Source: Butyrivibrio sp. VCB2006 (GTDB taxonomy: Bacteria; Bacillota; Clostridia; Lachnospirales; Lachnospiraceae). Taken from it: a stretch of 64,000 bases of DNA. The stretch lies in the NCBI RefSeq assembly GCF_000420945.1, contig NZ_ATVX01000002.1, positions 186,001 through 250,000 of the forward strand, read 5' to 3'. Positions 17,934 through 27,953 of this stretch are shown piece by piece (the stretch's first letter is position 1; each line of letters opens with the position of its first letter). The position numbers and the translations under genes are program-made. Below the pieces are notes generated by a model, which made no database searches, had not been told where the DNA came from, and was given only the letters and a program-made list of their open reading frames with translations.

Positions 17934-20354
17934 TCAGGTTCTGATTTCAATTCCCATTGTGAAGGAAAGCTTTCTCAGCATCTTATCAACAAATCCGTTT
18001 ACTACCTCAAGAGTAAGTTCCTCATCCTTAGGAGTGAATGTAATTGTAAATGCCATACTCTTCTTGGTAGGAGGAATTGGAAGCCCCTCGTAAACATCAA
18101 AGAGTTTTACATCTGTAACGTACTTGCAAGAGCCATAGATAGCTTCTTCTACTTCGCCGCAGGTTACAGTCTTATCCATAATAAGGGCAAGGTCACGCTT
18201 AACTGTAGCGAACTTTGAAAGTGGTGTGAAGGAAGGAGTCTTGCCATACCACTTCTCAAGTACAGACAGATCAATCTCGCAGATATATGCAGGTATTCTC
18301 ATATCTGTATTATCCTGAATCTCATAGGTGATCTGGCCAAGGTAACCAACTTCTTCACCCTCACAGGTAATCTTTGCTGCCCTATATGGGTGCAGGAAAG
18401 GCTTCTGTGTAGGCTCATATTTGAAGCTTAAGTGAAGAGAATCTGCCACATTCTGAGCCATGCCCTTTAATGTAAAGATGTCTTCTCCTTCGCCAAAGAT
18501 ACCAATGCAGATAGTAGCCTTCTCATCAGGATATTCTGTAAGTGGAAGTGACTTAGGAACAAATCTGTTTCCAAGTTCGAACAGTCTTCCCTCTAAAGTT
18601 CCCTTCTTCTGGTTTCTTGCAATTGCCTGAATCATCTGTGCTGCAAGAGTTGTTCTCATAAGAGAAAGGTCCTCGTTAATAGGATTCAGAATTCTGATTG
18701 CCTTTCTCTCATCTGCATCCTCAGGGAATCTGAGAAGATCCAGATCACTTGGTGAGAAGAATGAGTAATGCATACACTCATAGGCACCCTGCGCGCAAAG
18801 AGTTCTCTTGATTCTAAGCTCAGTCTTCTGGCGGAGATTTCTTCCTCCAACGGTTACACTTGCATTCTTAAGGAATGTTGGTGTAACGTGGTCATAACCG
18901 TACATACGGATAAGCTCTTCTGCAATATCAGGATAGTCTTCCATATCCTCACGGTATGCAGGAATCTTAATTGTAAGCTCATCACCGTTAATAATAGGCT
19001 CAAAATTAAGATTTGTAAGGATTCTCTTTATCTCATTCTCAGGAACTTCGATTCCAAGAACGCCGTTTACCTTCTTGATTGAAGCCTTCATTTCTTTTTT
19101 CTCAAGGCTGTTTCCTGTATTAACATCCACATGAGTCTTGGACACCTTGCCGGCACCAAGCTGTTCAATAAGGTGAAGTGCTCTCTTCATTGCGATAACA
19201 GTTGTGTATTCGTAAACGCCCTTGGCGAAAGCAGCTGAGGAGTCAGAAGACTGACCAAGTGCTCTTGAACTCTTACGAATATTGTCACGCATGAACTTAG
19301 CAGCCTCAAAAGTAACTGTAGTTGTAGTATCACGAATTTCTGAATTAAGTCCTCCCATGATACCTGCAAGTGCTACAGGCTTAGCTCCATCACAGATTAC
19401 AAGGTTATCTGTAGTAAGCTCGAACTCATTCTCATCAAGGGTTACAATCTTCTCACCCTGCTTAGCACGTCTTACAACAATCTTGTTTCCCTCAAGGAAG
19501 TTTCCGTCAAAAGCGTGCATTGGCTGGCCAAGCTCTCTCATAATATAGTTTGTAATATCAACGATATTATTGATTGAGTTATTTCCAACCATAGAAAGTC
19601 TTCTCTTCATCCAAAGAGGGCTCTCTCCAAGTTTAACGTCATATACATAGTGTCCGATATATCTTGGGCAAAGATCAGGATCTTCAACAGTTACGCTAAA
19701 GCCTTCGTTCTCTACATCTGTCTCTGTATAACTAAGATCAATCTCTTTTAATGGCTTATCAAGTGCAGCAGCCACCTCTCTAGCAAGACCGTAAATACTC
19801 TGACAGTCCGGTCTGTTTGCTGTAATTGATACATCAAAGATCCACTCATCAAGGCCGAGAATAGGCTTAACATCAGCGCCAACCTCCGTATCCTCAGGGA
19901 ATACCAGAAGTCCGTTGTAGCCTGCACCGGGATACATATCCTCAGTTACACCAAGTTCAACACCTGAGCAAAGCATTCCTTCTGAATCATAGCCACGAAG
20001 CTTGCCCTTCTTGATTGTAGCAACGCCAACAACTGTTACATGATCCTTGGCTGTCTCAATTACAGTAGCTCCGTCAAGAGCAAGTGGATACTTTCCACCG
20101 GCCTGAACGTTATCTGCACCGCAGCATACCTGGAATGTACCGTGTTCACCAGCGTTTACAGTACATACATGAAGGTGTGTATCAGGAATAGCCTCGCAGG
20201 TCTCTACCTGTCCAACTACAACCTTAGAAATGTCTTTTCCCACTTCCCAGCACTCTTCAACTTCGAAACCACAGTCAAAAAGCTTTTTCTCAAGTTCCTT
20301 GGGTTCAATATCTATATCAACAAAATCTTTAAGCCAACTTAAAGGTACTAACAT
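17934..20354 (-). CDS. pheT: Phenylalanyl-tRNA synthetase beta subunit
   Basis: With PheS it forms the alpha2-beta2 enzyme that charges tRNA-Phe. The 806-residue product has the full bacterial architecture: N-terminal MLVPLSWLKDFVDIDI, a tRNA-binding OB domain (KVVVGQVETCEAIPDTHL), B3/B4 editing region (ANRPDCQSIYGLAREVA), B5 domain, a synthetase-like core with AYECMHYSFFSP, and the C-terminal ferredoxin-fold anticodon domain (FATVKRDLALIMDK and FDVYEG). It follows pheS by 36 bases and is preceded by AGGAGG. Expression should follow the T-box leader upstream of pheS. Confidence 0.98.
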   Translation of the reverse strand: MLVPLSWLKDFVDIDIEPKELEKKLFDCGFEVEECWEVGKDISKVVVGQVETCEAIPDTHLHVCTVNAGEHGTFQVCCGADNVQAGGKYPLALDGATVIETAKDHVTVVGVATIKKGKLRGYDSEGMLCSGVELGVTEDMYPGAGYNGLLVFPEDTEVGADVKPILGLDEWIFDVSITANRPDCQSIYGLAREVAAALDKPLKEIDLSYTETDVENEGFSVTVEDPDLCPRYIGHYVYDVKLGESPLWMKRRLSMVGNNSINNIVDITNYIMRELGQPMHAFDGNFLEGNKIVVRRAKQGEKIVTLDENEFELTTDNLVICDGAKPVALAGIMGGLNSEIRDTTTTVTFEAAKFMRDNIRKSSRALGQSSDSSAAFAKGVYEYTTVIAMKRALHLIEQLGAGKVSKTHVDVNTGNSLEKKEMKASIKKVNGVLGIEVPENEIKRILTNLNFEPIINGDELTIKIPAYREDMEDYPDIAEELIRMYGYDHVTPTFLKNASVTVGGRNLRQKTELRIKRTLCAQGAYECMHYSFFSPSDLDLLRFPEDADERKAIRILNPINEDLSLMRTTLAAQMIQAIARNQKKGTLEGRLFELGNRFVPKSLPLTEYPDEKATICIGIFGEGEDIFTLKGMAQNVADSLHLSFKYEPTQKPFLHPYRAAKITCEGEEVGYLGQITYEIQDNTDMRIPAYICEIDLSVLEKWYGKTPSFTPLSKFATVKRDLALIMDKTVTCGEVEEAIYGSCKYVTDVKLFDVYEGLPIPPTKKSMAFTITFTPKDEELTLEVVNGFVDKMLRKLSFTMGIEIRT

Positions 20355-20390
20355 TTTTATCTTCCTCCTATAGTCTTAGAAATATGTGAA

Positions 20391-21437
20391 TTATTCATAG
20401 TGATCGATCTGCTTAAGAACATCAATATCAGACTCATAAAGGAGCTTGATATTGTTGATACCGTATTTGAGCATTGTCGCACGCTCGATACCGATACCAA
20501 AAGCAAATCCGCTGTACTCTTCTGAATCAATTCCACAGTTCTCTAAAACTTTCTTGTTAACAACGCCGGCTCCTAATACCTCGATCCAGCCTGTACCCTT
20601 ACAGAGGCCGCAGCCCTTACCACCACAGGCAAAACAGCTACAGTCAACTTCTACAGAAGGTTCTGTAAATGGGAAGTATGAAGGACGAAGTCTTGTTGTA
20701 GTTCCTTCACCGAAAATCTTCTGGGCAAAAGTCTCAAGCGCACCCTTAAGGTCGCAAAGAGTAATGTTCTTATCAACTACAAGACCTTCCATCTGTGAGA
20801 ACATTGGTGAATGTGTTGCATCATCATCAGAACGGAAAACCTTACCGGGAGATAAAATCTTGATCGGTGGCTTCTTGTTCTCCATAACATGGATCTGACC
20901 TGATGAAGTCTGTGTTCTTAATAGGAACTCCGGACTCAGATAGAAAGTATCCTGCATATCTCTTGCAGGGTGATCTGCAGGGGTATTAAGAGCTGTGAAA
21001 TTGTAGTAATCATTCTCAATCTCAGTGCCTTCGTATATTTCAAAGCCCATTCCTTCAAAAATATCAATAAGAGTTTCTCTCATCTGTGTTACCGGATGAA
21101 GATTACCTGTGTAACGAATTTTGGCAGGCATAGTTACATCCTGCTTCTCACTCTCATATCTAAGTTCAAGCTCTTTAGCTTTCATCTTCTTATCAAGTTC
21201 CTCGAAGTGATCAAGAGCCCACTGCTTTAACTCATTGACGTTTTTACCATACTCGGCGCGGTCCTCAGCGGCAATGTTCTTCATTTCCTTCATAAGAGCA
21301 CTGATCTTACCGGTTTTGTTGTCCAAAAAGTTCTTTCTCAGCTCGTAAACAAGTTTGGAGCTATCAAGCTTCTCGGAATTTGCCTTGATTTCTTCACGGA
21401 TTGCTTCCAGTTTCTGCTGTAATTCGCTGTTTTCCAA
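20391..21437 (-). CDS. pheS: Phenylalanyl-tRNA synthetase alpha subunit
   Basis: This is the catalytic subunit that activates phenylalanine and transfers it to tRNA. The 348-residue product has an N-terminal coiled coil, then class II motifs: [35 protein letters not shown] (motif 2 region), [14 protein letters not shown], and [14 protein letters not shown] (motif 3). A four-Cys cluster, [19 protein letters not shown], near residues 265-283 replaces the simpler loop of many homologues and looks like a zinc knuckle. Translation starts with TTG at 21437-21435, supported by AGGAGG upstream and by homology. It is first in the pheST operon. Confidence 0.98.
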   Translation of the reverse strand: MENSELQQKLEAIREEIKANSEKLDSSKLVYELRKNFLDNKTGKISALMKEMKNIAAEDRAEYGKNVNELKQWALDHFEELDKKMKAKELELRYESEKQDVTMPAKIRYTGNLHPVTQMRETLIDIFEGMGFEIYEGTEIENDYYNFTALNTPADHPARDMQDTFYLSPEFLLRTQTSSGQIHVMENKKPPIKILSPGKVFRSDDDATHSPMFSQMEGLVVDKNITLCDLKGALETFAQKIFGEGTTTRLRPSYFPFTEPSVEVDCSCFACGGKGCGLCKGTGWIEVLGAGVVNKKVLENCGIDSEEYSGFAFGIGIERATMLKYGINNIKLLYESDIDVLKQIDHYE

Positions 21438-21467
21438 AATTTCTTCCTCCTATTTTCCGTATAAATG

Positions 21468-21775
21468 AAAATCCCTTGTGTAGTCTAAACTACACAAGGG
21501 ACGAATTAACTATTCCGCGGTACCACCCATGTTCATGCCCCTTTCAGAGACATGCACTTAGTTTCCACAGCTCCTAAAAAAGCTGCTCCACTTTGTCCGT
21601 AACGGGGACATCCGTTCAGGGCTACAAGCCAGATTAAACCTTCACCCTGACTGCTCCGGTGGGAAATTTCCGTATATAACATTGCCATAAGAGGCTCTCA
21701 GCCGGTGACCTCTCTCTCTGGAATGGATGATATAACATCTTAGGGACTTGCCCAACACCATCAACGCATTTATGT
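21468..21775 (-). promoter_or_regulatory. T-box leader controlling pheST
   Basis: Reading the minus strand, a T-box sequence GGGTGGTACCGCGGAA at about 21528-21513 is followed by a terminator hairpin TCCCTTGTGTAG...CTACACAAGGGA (about 21506-21474) ending in T. Upstream lies about 230 bases of stem-loop sequence, including AGAGAGAG and GGTGTTG elements as in stem I. Uncharged tRNA binding would favour the antiterminator and allow pheST transcription. Specificity for Phe is inferred from the genes controlled, not from a located specifier codon. Confidence 0.95.
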
Positions 21776-21793
21776 TTGTTTAATTACTTAAAT

Positions 21794-21822
21794 ATTCTAT
21801 GTTCCGCGTTTGCAAAAGTCAA
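21794..21822 (-). promoter_or_regulatory. Promoter for the pheST T-box transcript
   Basis: TTGACT (21822-21817) and TAGAAT (21799-21794) on the minus strand are separated by exactly 17 bases. The -35 box overlaps the stop codon of the upstream phosphatase gene. Transcription would start near 21787. Confidence 0.7.
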
Positions 21823-23858
21823 GTACACAATTTCTTAAGTTCAAATCCCAACATAGTGATGTCATCGAACTGCTCCGCATTTCCTCTGAAGTTTGAAATA
21901 CTGTCTGAAATATGTGGAAGAATTTCTATAAACGACTTATCCTTAACTGCATTTATTTCCCCCACCAGCCTGTCAGTACCATACTGTACAACTTCTTCAT
22001 TGATAGCTTCCGGAATACCATCAGTGTAAACAAAAACGCAATCCCCTGCGCCAAGCTGAACTTCATATTCCTTGGCTTTAAGTCCCTCCATGGCAGCCAG
22101 TGCAAGGCTATGCTTATCCTTGAGGACTTCATATTCTCCCCCGGCATGTTTGATAAGAGGATACTCATGACCTGCATTTGCACATCTCATAAGGCCTGTA
22201 GAAAGATCTACAATACCAATCCATACTGTAACAAACATCTCAGCATCGTTTCCTTCGCAAAGTGCGTTATTAGCTTTTGCAATAATTTCAGCAGGAGTTC
22301 CTCCGGATTCGGCAAAGCTTCTTATAGCAGTCTTACTTCTCATCATGAATAATGCAGCAGGAATTCCTTTTCCTGAAACATCAGCAATAACCAGTGCCAG
22401 CTTATTGTTTCCTACAAAGAAGAAATCATAGAAATCGCCGCCAACCTCTTTTGCCGCTTTCATAGAAGCGTATATTGTGAAATTCTCTTCCATTCCCGGA
22501 AACCTGAAGTTCCTTGGCAATGAGGATTCCTGAATAGTCCTTGCAAAAACAAGCTCCTGCTCAATTCTCTTTTCAGCTGCATCAATATACCCTTTCAGAG
22601 CATCTACAGTCTGATTAATATCATCGGAAAGAGAAGCAAACTCAGAAGAATTTCTGACCGTAACAACCTCATTAAGATTACCATTTGTAATCTTATCCAG
22701 CGATTCATTGATAAGATCAATGTTGCTGACAACAATCTGTCGAACCAGTAATGCAATAAGAACATATATTACAGTAAATAACAGAATATCCGCAAAGGCA
22801 GTTTCATAGGCCTGCGCGTTTCTGTTCCAATAAAGCTCGCTCTCCGGAGTATAGGTCAAAAGATAAAGCGTGCTTGAAATGGAATCCACCTTATTAAGAG
22901 AAATTTCGCCGAAATAAGTCTCGCTATAAAGCTCTCCATCCTTATGGCTGTCAATGCTACTCAAAGCCTCTTTGGACAGAATATAATTAACATTTTTGCC
23001 GGCAATAATCGTACCGTCGCTTCTGATTATTTCAAAATACTCATTTGCTCCCGGTACGCAGTATTTGAGGCCGTCCGCAAATCTCATCTTCACATCCTGT
23101 GATTTTTCAACAATGGAATTATACCCATTTTGATACGCAGACTGGCTCTGAAGTAAGAATGAAAACAGGAAATTAATAAAGATGACCGAAACCGTAACAA
23201 TAAAAAGCCACTTCTGAAAAGTCTGAGAAACGGAGACATCCTCTCTGGTATTTTTGAATGGATTTTTCCACTCTCCCGAGAGAACTTCCAGGATAATAGA
23301 CATAACAGCAAGTGCAATGCCCGAGAACACGATCATTGGTATAGAGCAGGCTCTTACAACGGTAAAAGCCATTCTCATATCACTTCTGTGAGTGATAAAC
23401 ACCACGTACATGTGGAATACTTCCATTACTGCTCCCATAAAGAAGGCATACATGGGTGATGGCTTTTTCCCTTTGAAAACCTTAATATTCATCAAAAGAG
23501 CTACAAATCCAGCAAGGCAGGTAGACAAGCTGCAGGCTATTCTTGTATAGGAGCCTATTCCAAAATAAGTTCCCACAATATATCTTTCAATACCTCCGAT
23601 GAGTCCTGCCAGCACCCCGGCTGCGGGATGGAAGAAAAGACCTGCTGCAAGAGGTGCAACATCGCGCAGATTAAGCAGCATATGTCCGAAATTCACTCCG
23701 AAATGAGTAGACAATACCGAACACATACCGTAAATAATACCAATAAGTATAATAGATAAAACTGTAAGCTTTTTCTCTCTGGTTATTTTCCAAAGAAAAA
23801 TCGTCAGAAGTACATAAAGGGCTGAAATTGAGGTCATCTTAATGAGCATTGATATCAT
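21819..23858 (-). CDS. Membrane PP2C/SpoIIE-type phosphatase with HAMP domain
   Basis: The N-terminal 200 residues hold five to six membrane helices resembling the LytS-type 5TM receptor (NLRDVAPLAAGLFFHPAAG; GGIERY). A further membrane segment, an extracellular sensor stretch of about 130 residues and a last membrane helix follow, then a HAMP linker (LDKITNGNLNEVV) and a C-terminal SpoIIE/RsbU-like phosphatase (about 450-680). Metal-binding acids are present: KEVGGDFYDFF, LALVIADVSGKG and QFDDITMLGFE. Such proteins dephosphorylate anti-anti-sigma partners in response to outside signals; no sigma-factor partner is encoded nearby. Start uncertain: ATG at 23858, or a GTG three codons upstream. 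The gene ends within the promoter of pheST. Confidence 0.88.
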   Translation of the reverse strand: MISMLIKMTSISALYVLLTIFLWKITREKKLTVLSIILIGIIYGMCSVLSTHFGVNFGHMLLNLRDVAPLAAGLFFHPAAGVLAGLIGGIERYIVGTYFGIGSYTRIACSLSTCLAGFVALLMNIKVFKGKKPSPMYAFFMGAVMEVFHMYVVFITHRSDMRMAFTVVRACSIPMIVFSGIALAVMSIILEVLSGEWKNPFKNTREDVSVSQTFQKWLFIVTVSVIFINFLFSFLLQSQSAYQNGYNSIVEKSQDVKMRFADGLKYCVPGANEYFEIIRSDGTIIAGKNVNYILSKEALSSIDSHKDGELYSETYFGEISLNKVDSISSTLYLLTYTPESELYWNRNAQAYETAFADILLFTVIYVLIALLVRQIVVSNIDLINESLDKITNGNLNEVVTVRNSSEFASLSDDINQTVDALKGYIDAAEKRIEQELVFARTIQESSLPRNFRFPGMEENFTIYASMKAAKEVGGDFYDFFFVGNNKLALVIADVSGKGIPAALFMMRSKTAIRSFAESGGTPAEIIAKANNALCEGNDAEMFVTVWIGIVDLSTGLMRCANAGHEYPLIKHAGGEYEVLKDKHSLALAAMEGLKAKEYEVQLGAGDCVFVYTDGIPEAINEEVVQYGTDRLVGEINAVKDKSFIEILPHISDSISNFRGNAEQFDDITMLGFELKKLCT

Positions 23859-23966
23859 GGATTTCACCTATCCCCTAATTTTCTTTGCAAAAGCGCACTT
23901 TACATAGCGATATTATATCATTGGTAATTTTCTCTTTTCCTAGCTATAAGATTAAATTTTTCTAAA

Positions 23967-23991
23967 AAAACGGCGCACAATGCGCCGTTTT
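23967..23991 (-). terminator. Terminator after the LysR-type gene
   Basis: A perfect 11-bp GC-rich stem (23967-23977 with 23981-23991, arm AAAACGGCGCA) with a 3-base loop and a T-run on the minus strand, 9 bases after the stop codon. Confidence 0.92.
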
Positions 23992-23999
23992 AGCTATAA

Positions 24000-24899
24000 C
24001 TATCGAATATTCTCACTCAATTTATCTATGAAGGTCTGAGCCATTTCGCTAAGATTTGCACCTTTTCTTACAATATATCCGAAGGTAAGATTCTCCTCTT
24101 CTTTGAGTTTGATTGCTTTGATTTCGGAGCCGTTGAGGGAATCACCCAGCATTGCCGCTCCTACTGCATATCCGTTAAGTCCCAGCATAAGTTCTATGGA
24201 AGTAGCTCTTTCGTTGGTACTGATAATCTTTTTGTAATCATAGGTTGCCAGGGCTTCCTCTCTGTAGTAAAAAGAGGTGTTGTCTCCCTGATCAAATACC
24301 ATACAAGGATAATCTTCAAGCTCATCAAGAGAGATGATTTCTTTATCCGCAAGAGGATGATGCTTACTTATATAGAGATATGTGTTTCTCATAAATAATT
24401 CATGGAATTCCAGTGAAGCGTCGGCAAATATCTTCTTGAAGGTGTTCTTGTTGAAGTCACTAAGAGCAATAACTCCGATCTCGCTCTTAAGTGTCTTAAC
24501 GTCCTCAATTACTTCACTAGTCTGAGTTTCTCTAATGTTAAACTGATACTCCTCAAAGTCATACTCCTTTACAGTGTCTATGAACGCATTGACTGCAATA
24601 GTGTAATGCTGCATGGATACAGAAAAGGTAGGTTTCTGATTCTTGGAATTAAGGTACTTTTCCTCAACCTTTTCAAACTGCTCCACCGCACTTCTTGCAT
24701 AAGCAATAAAAGAAGCACCTGCTGCTGTTGTGACAACACCGTTATGAACTCTTTCAAATATCTGAATACCAAGTTCATTCTCCAGATCGCGAACGGCACT
24801 TGAAAGACCGGGCTGAGAAACATAGAGTCTGTCAGCTGCCCTTCTCATAGAGCATTCTTCATCAATGGCTATAATATATTTTAGCTGCAATATGGTCAT
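24000..24899 (-). CDS. LysR family transcriptional regulator
   Basis: The N-terminal winged helix is clear: MTILQLKYIIAIDEECSM, RRAADRLYVSQPGLSSAVR and LENELGIQIFER. A two-lobe effector domain follows (about 90-299), with AALGxNG-like SIELMLGLNGYAVG. The start is the ATG at 24899, with AGAGG 8 bases upstream; the frame is open ten codons earlier. It lies 67 bases after the GH2 gene on the same strand and could be transcribed with it, so it may sense a sugar-derived or stress signal; that is inference. It ends at a strong terminator. Confidence 0.93.
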   Translation of the reverse strand: MTILQLKYIIAIDEECSMRRAADRLYVSQPGLSSAVRDLENELGIQIFERVHNGVVTTAAGASFIAYARSAVEQFEKVEEKYLNSKNQKPTFSVSMQHYTIAVNAFIDTVKEYDFEEYQFNIRETQTSEVIEDVKTLKSEIGVIALSDFNKNTFKKIFADASLEFHELFMRNTYLYISKHHPLADKEIISLDELEDYPCMVFDQGDNTSFYYREEALATYDYKKIISTNERATSIELMLGLNGYAVGAAMLGDSLNGSEIKAIKLKEEENLTFGYIVRKGANLSEMAQTFIDKLSENIR

Positions 24900-24966
24900 A
24901 TTCTTTACCTCTCTAAAGGAATAAATCATCTAGTCAATAATACCACATTGCAGCTATATTTTTGAA

Positions 24967-27864
24967 CTACTTTACATTAGAAAAAACAGCTAATTCATCA
25001 AAAGTCAAAGTTTCCTTGGGCTTGAACTCAGAGCTTCCCATATAATTGTATATACTGTCAAGGAGAGCTCTGGCTTCCGGATACTGCTGAAGATTCTGGA
25101 GTCCCATAGAGGACATAAGAATCTTTCCATGTCCACACCTTGCTTCAAATAACTGAGCCATGGGCCTTAAGGTTACATAGCAGTCCATCTCGGTAATAAT
25201 GGTTTTCATATACCTTGGCATAATGAACGCTCTCTGGGATGCCATATTAAACCATTGCCAGTTTGTATATTCCTGTGTAGGGAAATATCTAAACAGCGGA
25301 TGCTCCGTATCTATAAGCTGTCCCATAGCACCCTCCTGCTGTGGAAAGGTACCAACCGACCAAAAATCTGTTGAAAACTGAGCTTTTATAGAGTTCGGAA
25401 TTGCCTCCGCAGTAGAATCAGGAGAATAGTAAACTTTCCCTCCCTTTTCTAAAACTTTGATCGCCTTATCATCAAGAATTCCTGTTTCGTACACATCTTC
25501 CGGACACTTAGGGCTTATCTTGGGATAAACCCATATCGGGTACAGATTGTCTACTTCCGAGTTAACAATCGCCGTTTTCTTTTCACCAAGGCCGGCCACC
25601 CTGATTTTCAGAGTAAACTGAACCGGGATCCTTATATTATCGAAATAGATATCAATGAAGCCAAGGCTTGTAAGCCCTCCGACAGGACACCTGAAATCAT
25701 TATTCTTAACTCCAAGAGAATACAAGCCTCCATTTATGGTGCCGCCTCTGTTAGAAAATCGATCGCAGGATAACTCATAAGCAAAGCTTCCCGGCAGATC
25801 CTTCTTGCCATAGTTTACAACAACTATCTCCGCTCTGAGTGTTTCGCCAACCTCATATATATACTTATCCATCAGGACAAGAACAGCCTGATCCTTGAAA
25901 AACTCTTTAAACCTGTATGGCTTAGCAAATGGATATTCCTTTGGCCTTAAATGAGAATTCATCATCCCCACAAGAGCGGTTCCCTGGCCTGTAAAATCCT
26001 GAAGTCCCAGAAGAGATATTCCGGACATCTGGGAGGTGCGCATAACAGCCTCAACTTCCTCCCTGTATGCTAAAAGAGCCATCTCTCCCGTTGCGGAAAC
26101 TCTTTTTTCATACTCTTCATCCGAAAGGCCAGCTGCCCTTTGTCTGTCCCTGACTATAAGGAAGTTATCCGGTCTTGTCACACCTTCAAACTGCTCAAGT
26201 TCGTGCATGTCAGGAAGCACTTCATACTGTCCAACCTCAAAGCTAAAGAAGGGCTTCTTGTAATCTTCAAGGATTTTTTCCATTGACTCTTTAAAATTTC
26301 TTTTGGTATTAGGCTGCTCAGTATTAATCCTGCCGTTATTACCTGCCATGGCAAGTCTAAGGACATCTTCTCCGCAGTTTGATGATGTATAGAAATCGCT
26401 CTCCTCATCAGTTCCCTTAGCTCCATAGAAATTATTGGATCCCCAGGCATAGAGCTTGGTTGGATCAATATCCCTGGCAATCTCCATAAGACGATGCATT
26501 TCTTCTATACCGTCAGCATCTGTATGAAGCTCGTTACCAAGAGTCAGCATCACGAAGGATGGATGATTTGTGTAGGTCTTAACTATCTGTTTGAGCTCAT
26601 TTTCGTAAAAGTCCCTGCTCTCCTCACTTGAAAAAGCATCCCTCGGATTCCAGTTCGGAAGCTCCGGCTGGACCATCATTCCAAGTTCATCAGCTGCTAC
26701 AAAAGCAGCTTCCGGTGGACACCAGGAATGAAATCGTACACAGTTAACTCCGTAAGAAGCATAGGTCTTCATGATTTCAAGCCAGCTGTCTTTATCCATG
26801 GGCGGATGCCCAGTCTCCGGGAAAAGTCCGCAGTTTGCTTCGCTCCTTAAGAAAATACGTCTGCCATTTATCGTCAGATGCTCATTCTCATCATATCCAA
26901 AGTTTCTAAGGCCAAAGACCACCTCTTTTTCATCCAGCAGCTCATCCCCTGCATAGAGCCTAGCTGTCAGGGTATGGAGATTACCTTCATACTCATCCCA
27001 TCTTGATTCACGGCACTTTTGCGATAGATCAATAGCGCCAAACACAAAGCTGTTATTGCTTCCCGTAAACACCATGTATGGGCTGTTTGTTTTATCATCA
27101 TCTCCGCCGCATATTATAGGCTCTATAAGACAATCTCCCGTAATCTCAAGCCTTACCTCCTTGCGATATTGTCCCTGAGCACTGTTTTTTTCTTTTCCCT
27201 GGGTGAGATTCTCATAGGATATGTGGACTTCTCCGCTTATAGTACCCCCCATATCCATCTCAGGAATTATCAGCACTTCTTGAATAAAGGCCTCAGACCG
27301 CTCCTCCAGATATAGTTCACCCACTACTCCATTCCAGTTGGTCTGGGTTTCGTCAGTGGCAGCCGATGAATAAGTAATATCCTTGTAAGGCCATCCGGGA
27401 TATGTATTGTCTGTAGATATTTCGATTTTGCTTTCATCATGAATGAGACCTGTAACCTCAAATTCCCAGGGCGTAGAAAGGCCACACACATAAGAATGTC
27501 CGCATAAATTGCTCTCAGATACAGGAACCTCTTTTCCATCTATCTTAAGAGTCATTTTCCTTGTTCTTTCAGCCACAAGAAAATAGCGTTTATCCTTTTT
27601 TATGTCTGCCTTAAGTATTTTTGTGAATGTTGCGCATCCCTCATAGGTGTAATTTCTTGTAAGCCTCGTGGCTATCCTTATATCACCGTCTTCCTCTGCC
27701 TCCAGATTCTTGTTTCGTTCCTCCACGTCCGGATGCCAGGCTCTGGCAACCTTATCGGGATTTCCCATTTTATTTTCATCGAGAGTTCCCGGCAAAAATC
27801 CATTATCGTTGATTTTGCCGTCTTCAAGTGTAATTCTCCAATTACCGCTTAAATCTATTTTCAT
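24967..27864 (-). CDS. Glycoside hydrolase family 2 enzyme, cytoplasmic
   Basis: A 965-residue protein with the GH2 layout: sugar-binding jelly-roll domain (MKIDLSGNWRITLEDGK; about 1-190), an immunoglobulin-like domain (about 190-320), a TIM barrel (about 320-650) and C-terminal beta domains. The barrel begins FGLRNFGYDENEHLTINGRR and has YGVNCVRFHSWCPPEAAF, the acid/base Glu in MLTLGNELH, and a probable nucleophile Glu in FSFEVGQYEVLP. Family members cut beta-galactosides, beta-glucuronides, beta-mannosides or alpha-arabinosides; the domain style is closest to the large Lachnospiraceae/Bacteroides GH2 proteins of unproven specificity. There is no signal peptide. It is followed by a LysR gene on the same strand. 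Confidence 0.9.
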   Translation of the reverse strand: MKIDLSGNWRITLEDGKINDNGFLPGTLDENKMGNPDKVARAWHPDVEERNKNLEAEEDGDIRIATRLTRNYTYEGCATFTKILKADIKKDKRYFLVAERTRKMTLKIDGKEVPVSESNLCGHSYVCGLSTPWEFEVTGLIHDESKIEISTDNTYPGWPYKDITYSSAATDETQTNWNGVVGELYLEERSEAFIQEVLIIPEMDMGGTISGEVHISYENLTQGKEKNSAQGQYRKEVRLEITGDCLIEPIICGGDDDKTNSPYMVFTGSNNSFVFGAIDLSQKCRESRWDEYEGNLHTLTARLYAGDELLDEKEVVFGLRNFGYDENEHLTINGRRIFLRSEANCGLFPETGHPPMDKDSWLEIMKTYASYGVNCVRFHSWCPPEAAFVAADELGMMVQPELPNWNPRDAFSSEESRDFYENELKQIVKTYTNHPSFVMLTLGNELHTDADGIEEMHRLMEIARDIDPTKLYAWGSNNFYGAKGTDEESDFYTSSNCGEDVLRLAMAGNNGRINTEQPNTKRNFKESMEKILEDYKKPFFSFEVGQYEVLPDMHELEQFEGVTRPDNFLIVRDRQRAAGLSDEEYEKRVSATGEMALLAYREEVEAVMRTSQMSGISLLGLQDFTGQGTALVGMMNSHLRPKEYPFAKPYRFKEFFKDQAVLVLMDKYIYEVGETLRAEIVVVNYGKKDLPGSFAYELSCDRFSNRGGTINGGLYSLGVKNNDFRCPVGGLTSLGFIDIYFDNIRIPVQFTLKIRVAGLGEKKTAIVNSEVDNLYPIWVYPKISPKCPEDVYETGILDDKAIKVLEKGGKVYYSPDSTAEAIPNSIKAQFSTDFWSVGTFPQQEGAMGQLIDTEHPLFRYFPTQEYTNWQWFNMASQRAFIMPRYMKTIITEMDCYVTLRPMAQLFEARCGHGKILMSSMGLQNLQQYPEARALLDSIYNYMGSSEFKPKETLTFDELAVFSNVK

Positions 27865-27919
27865 CTATAGCAATCCCCCATGACTTCACGCTTTCATCTT
27901 TTTATTATAGATAAAAAAA

Positions 27920-27953
27920 GAGACTTTCTAAAGCCTCAGCTAAAGAAAATCTC
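27920..27953 (-). terminator. Terminator overlapping the end of mntP
   Basis: Arms 27920-27932 and 27941-27953 form a stem of about 13 bp with one wobble and one mismatch, followed by seven T on the minus strand. The mntP stop codon (27938-27936) lies in the loop, so the terminator includes the last codons of the gene. Confidence 0.75.
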
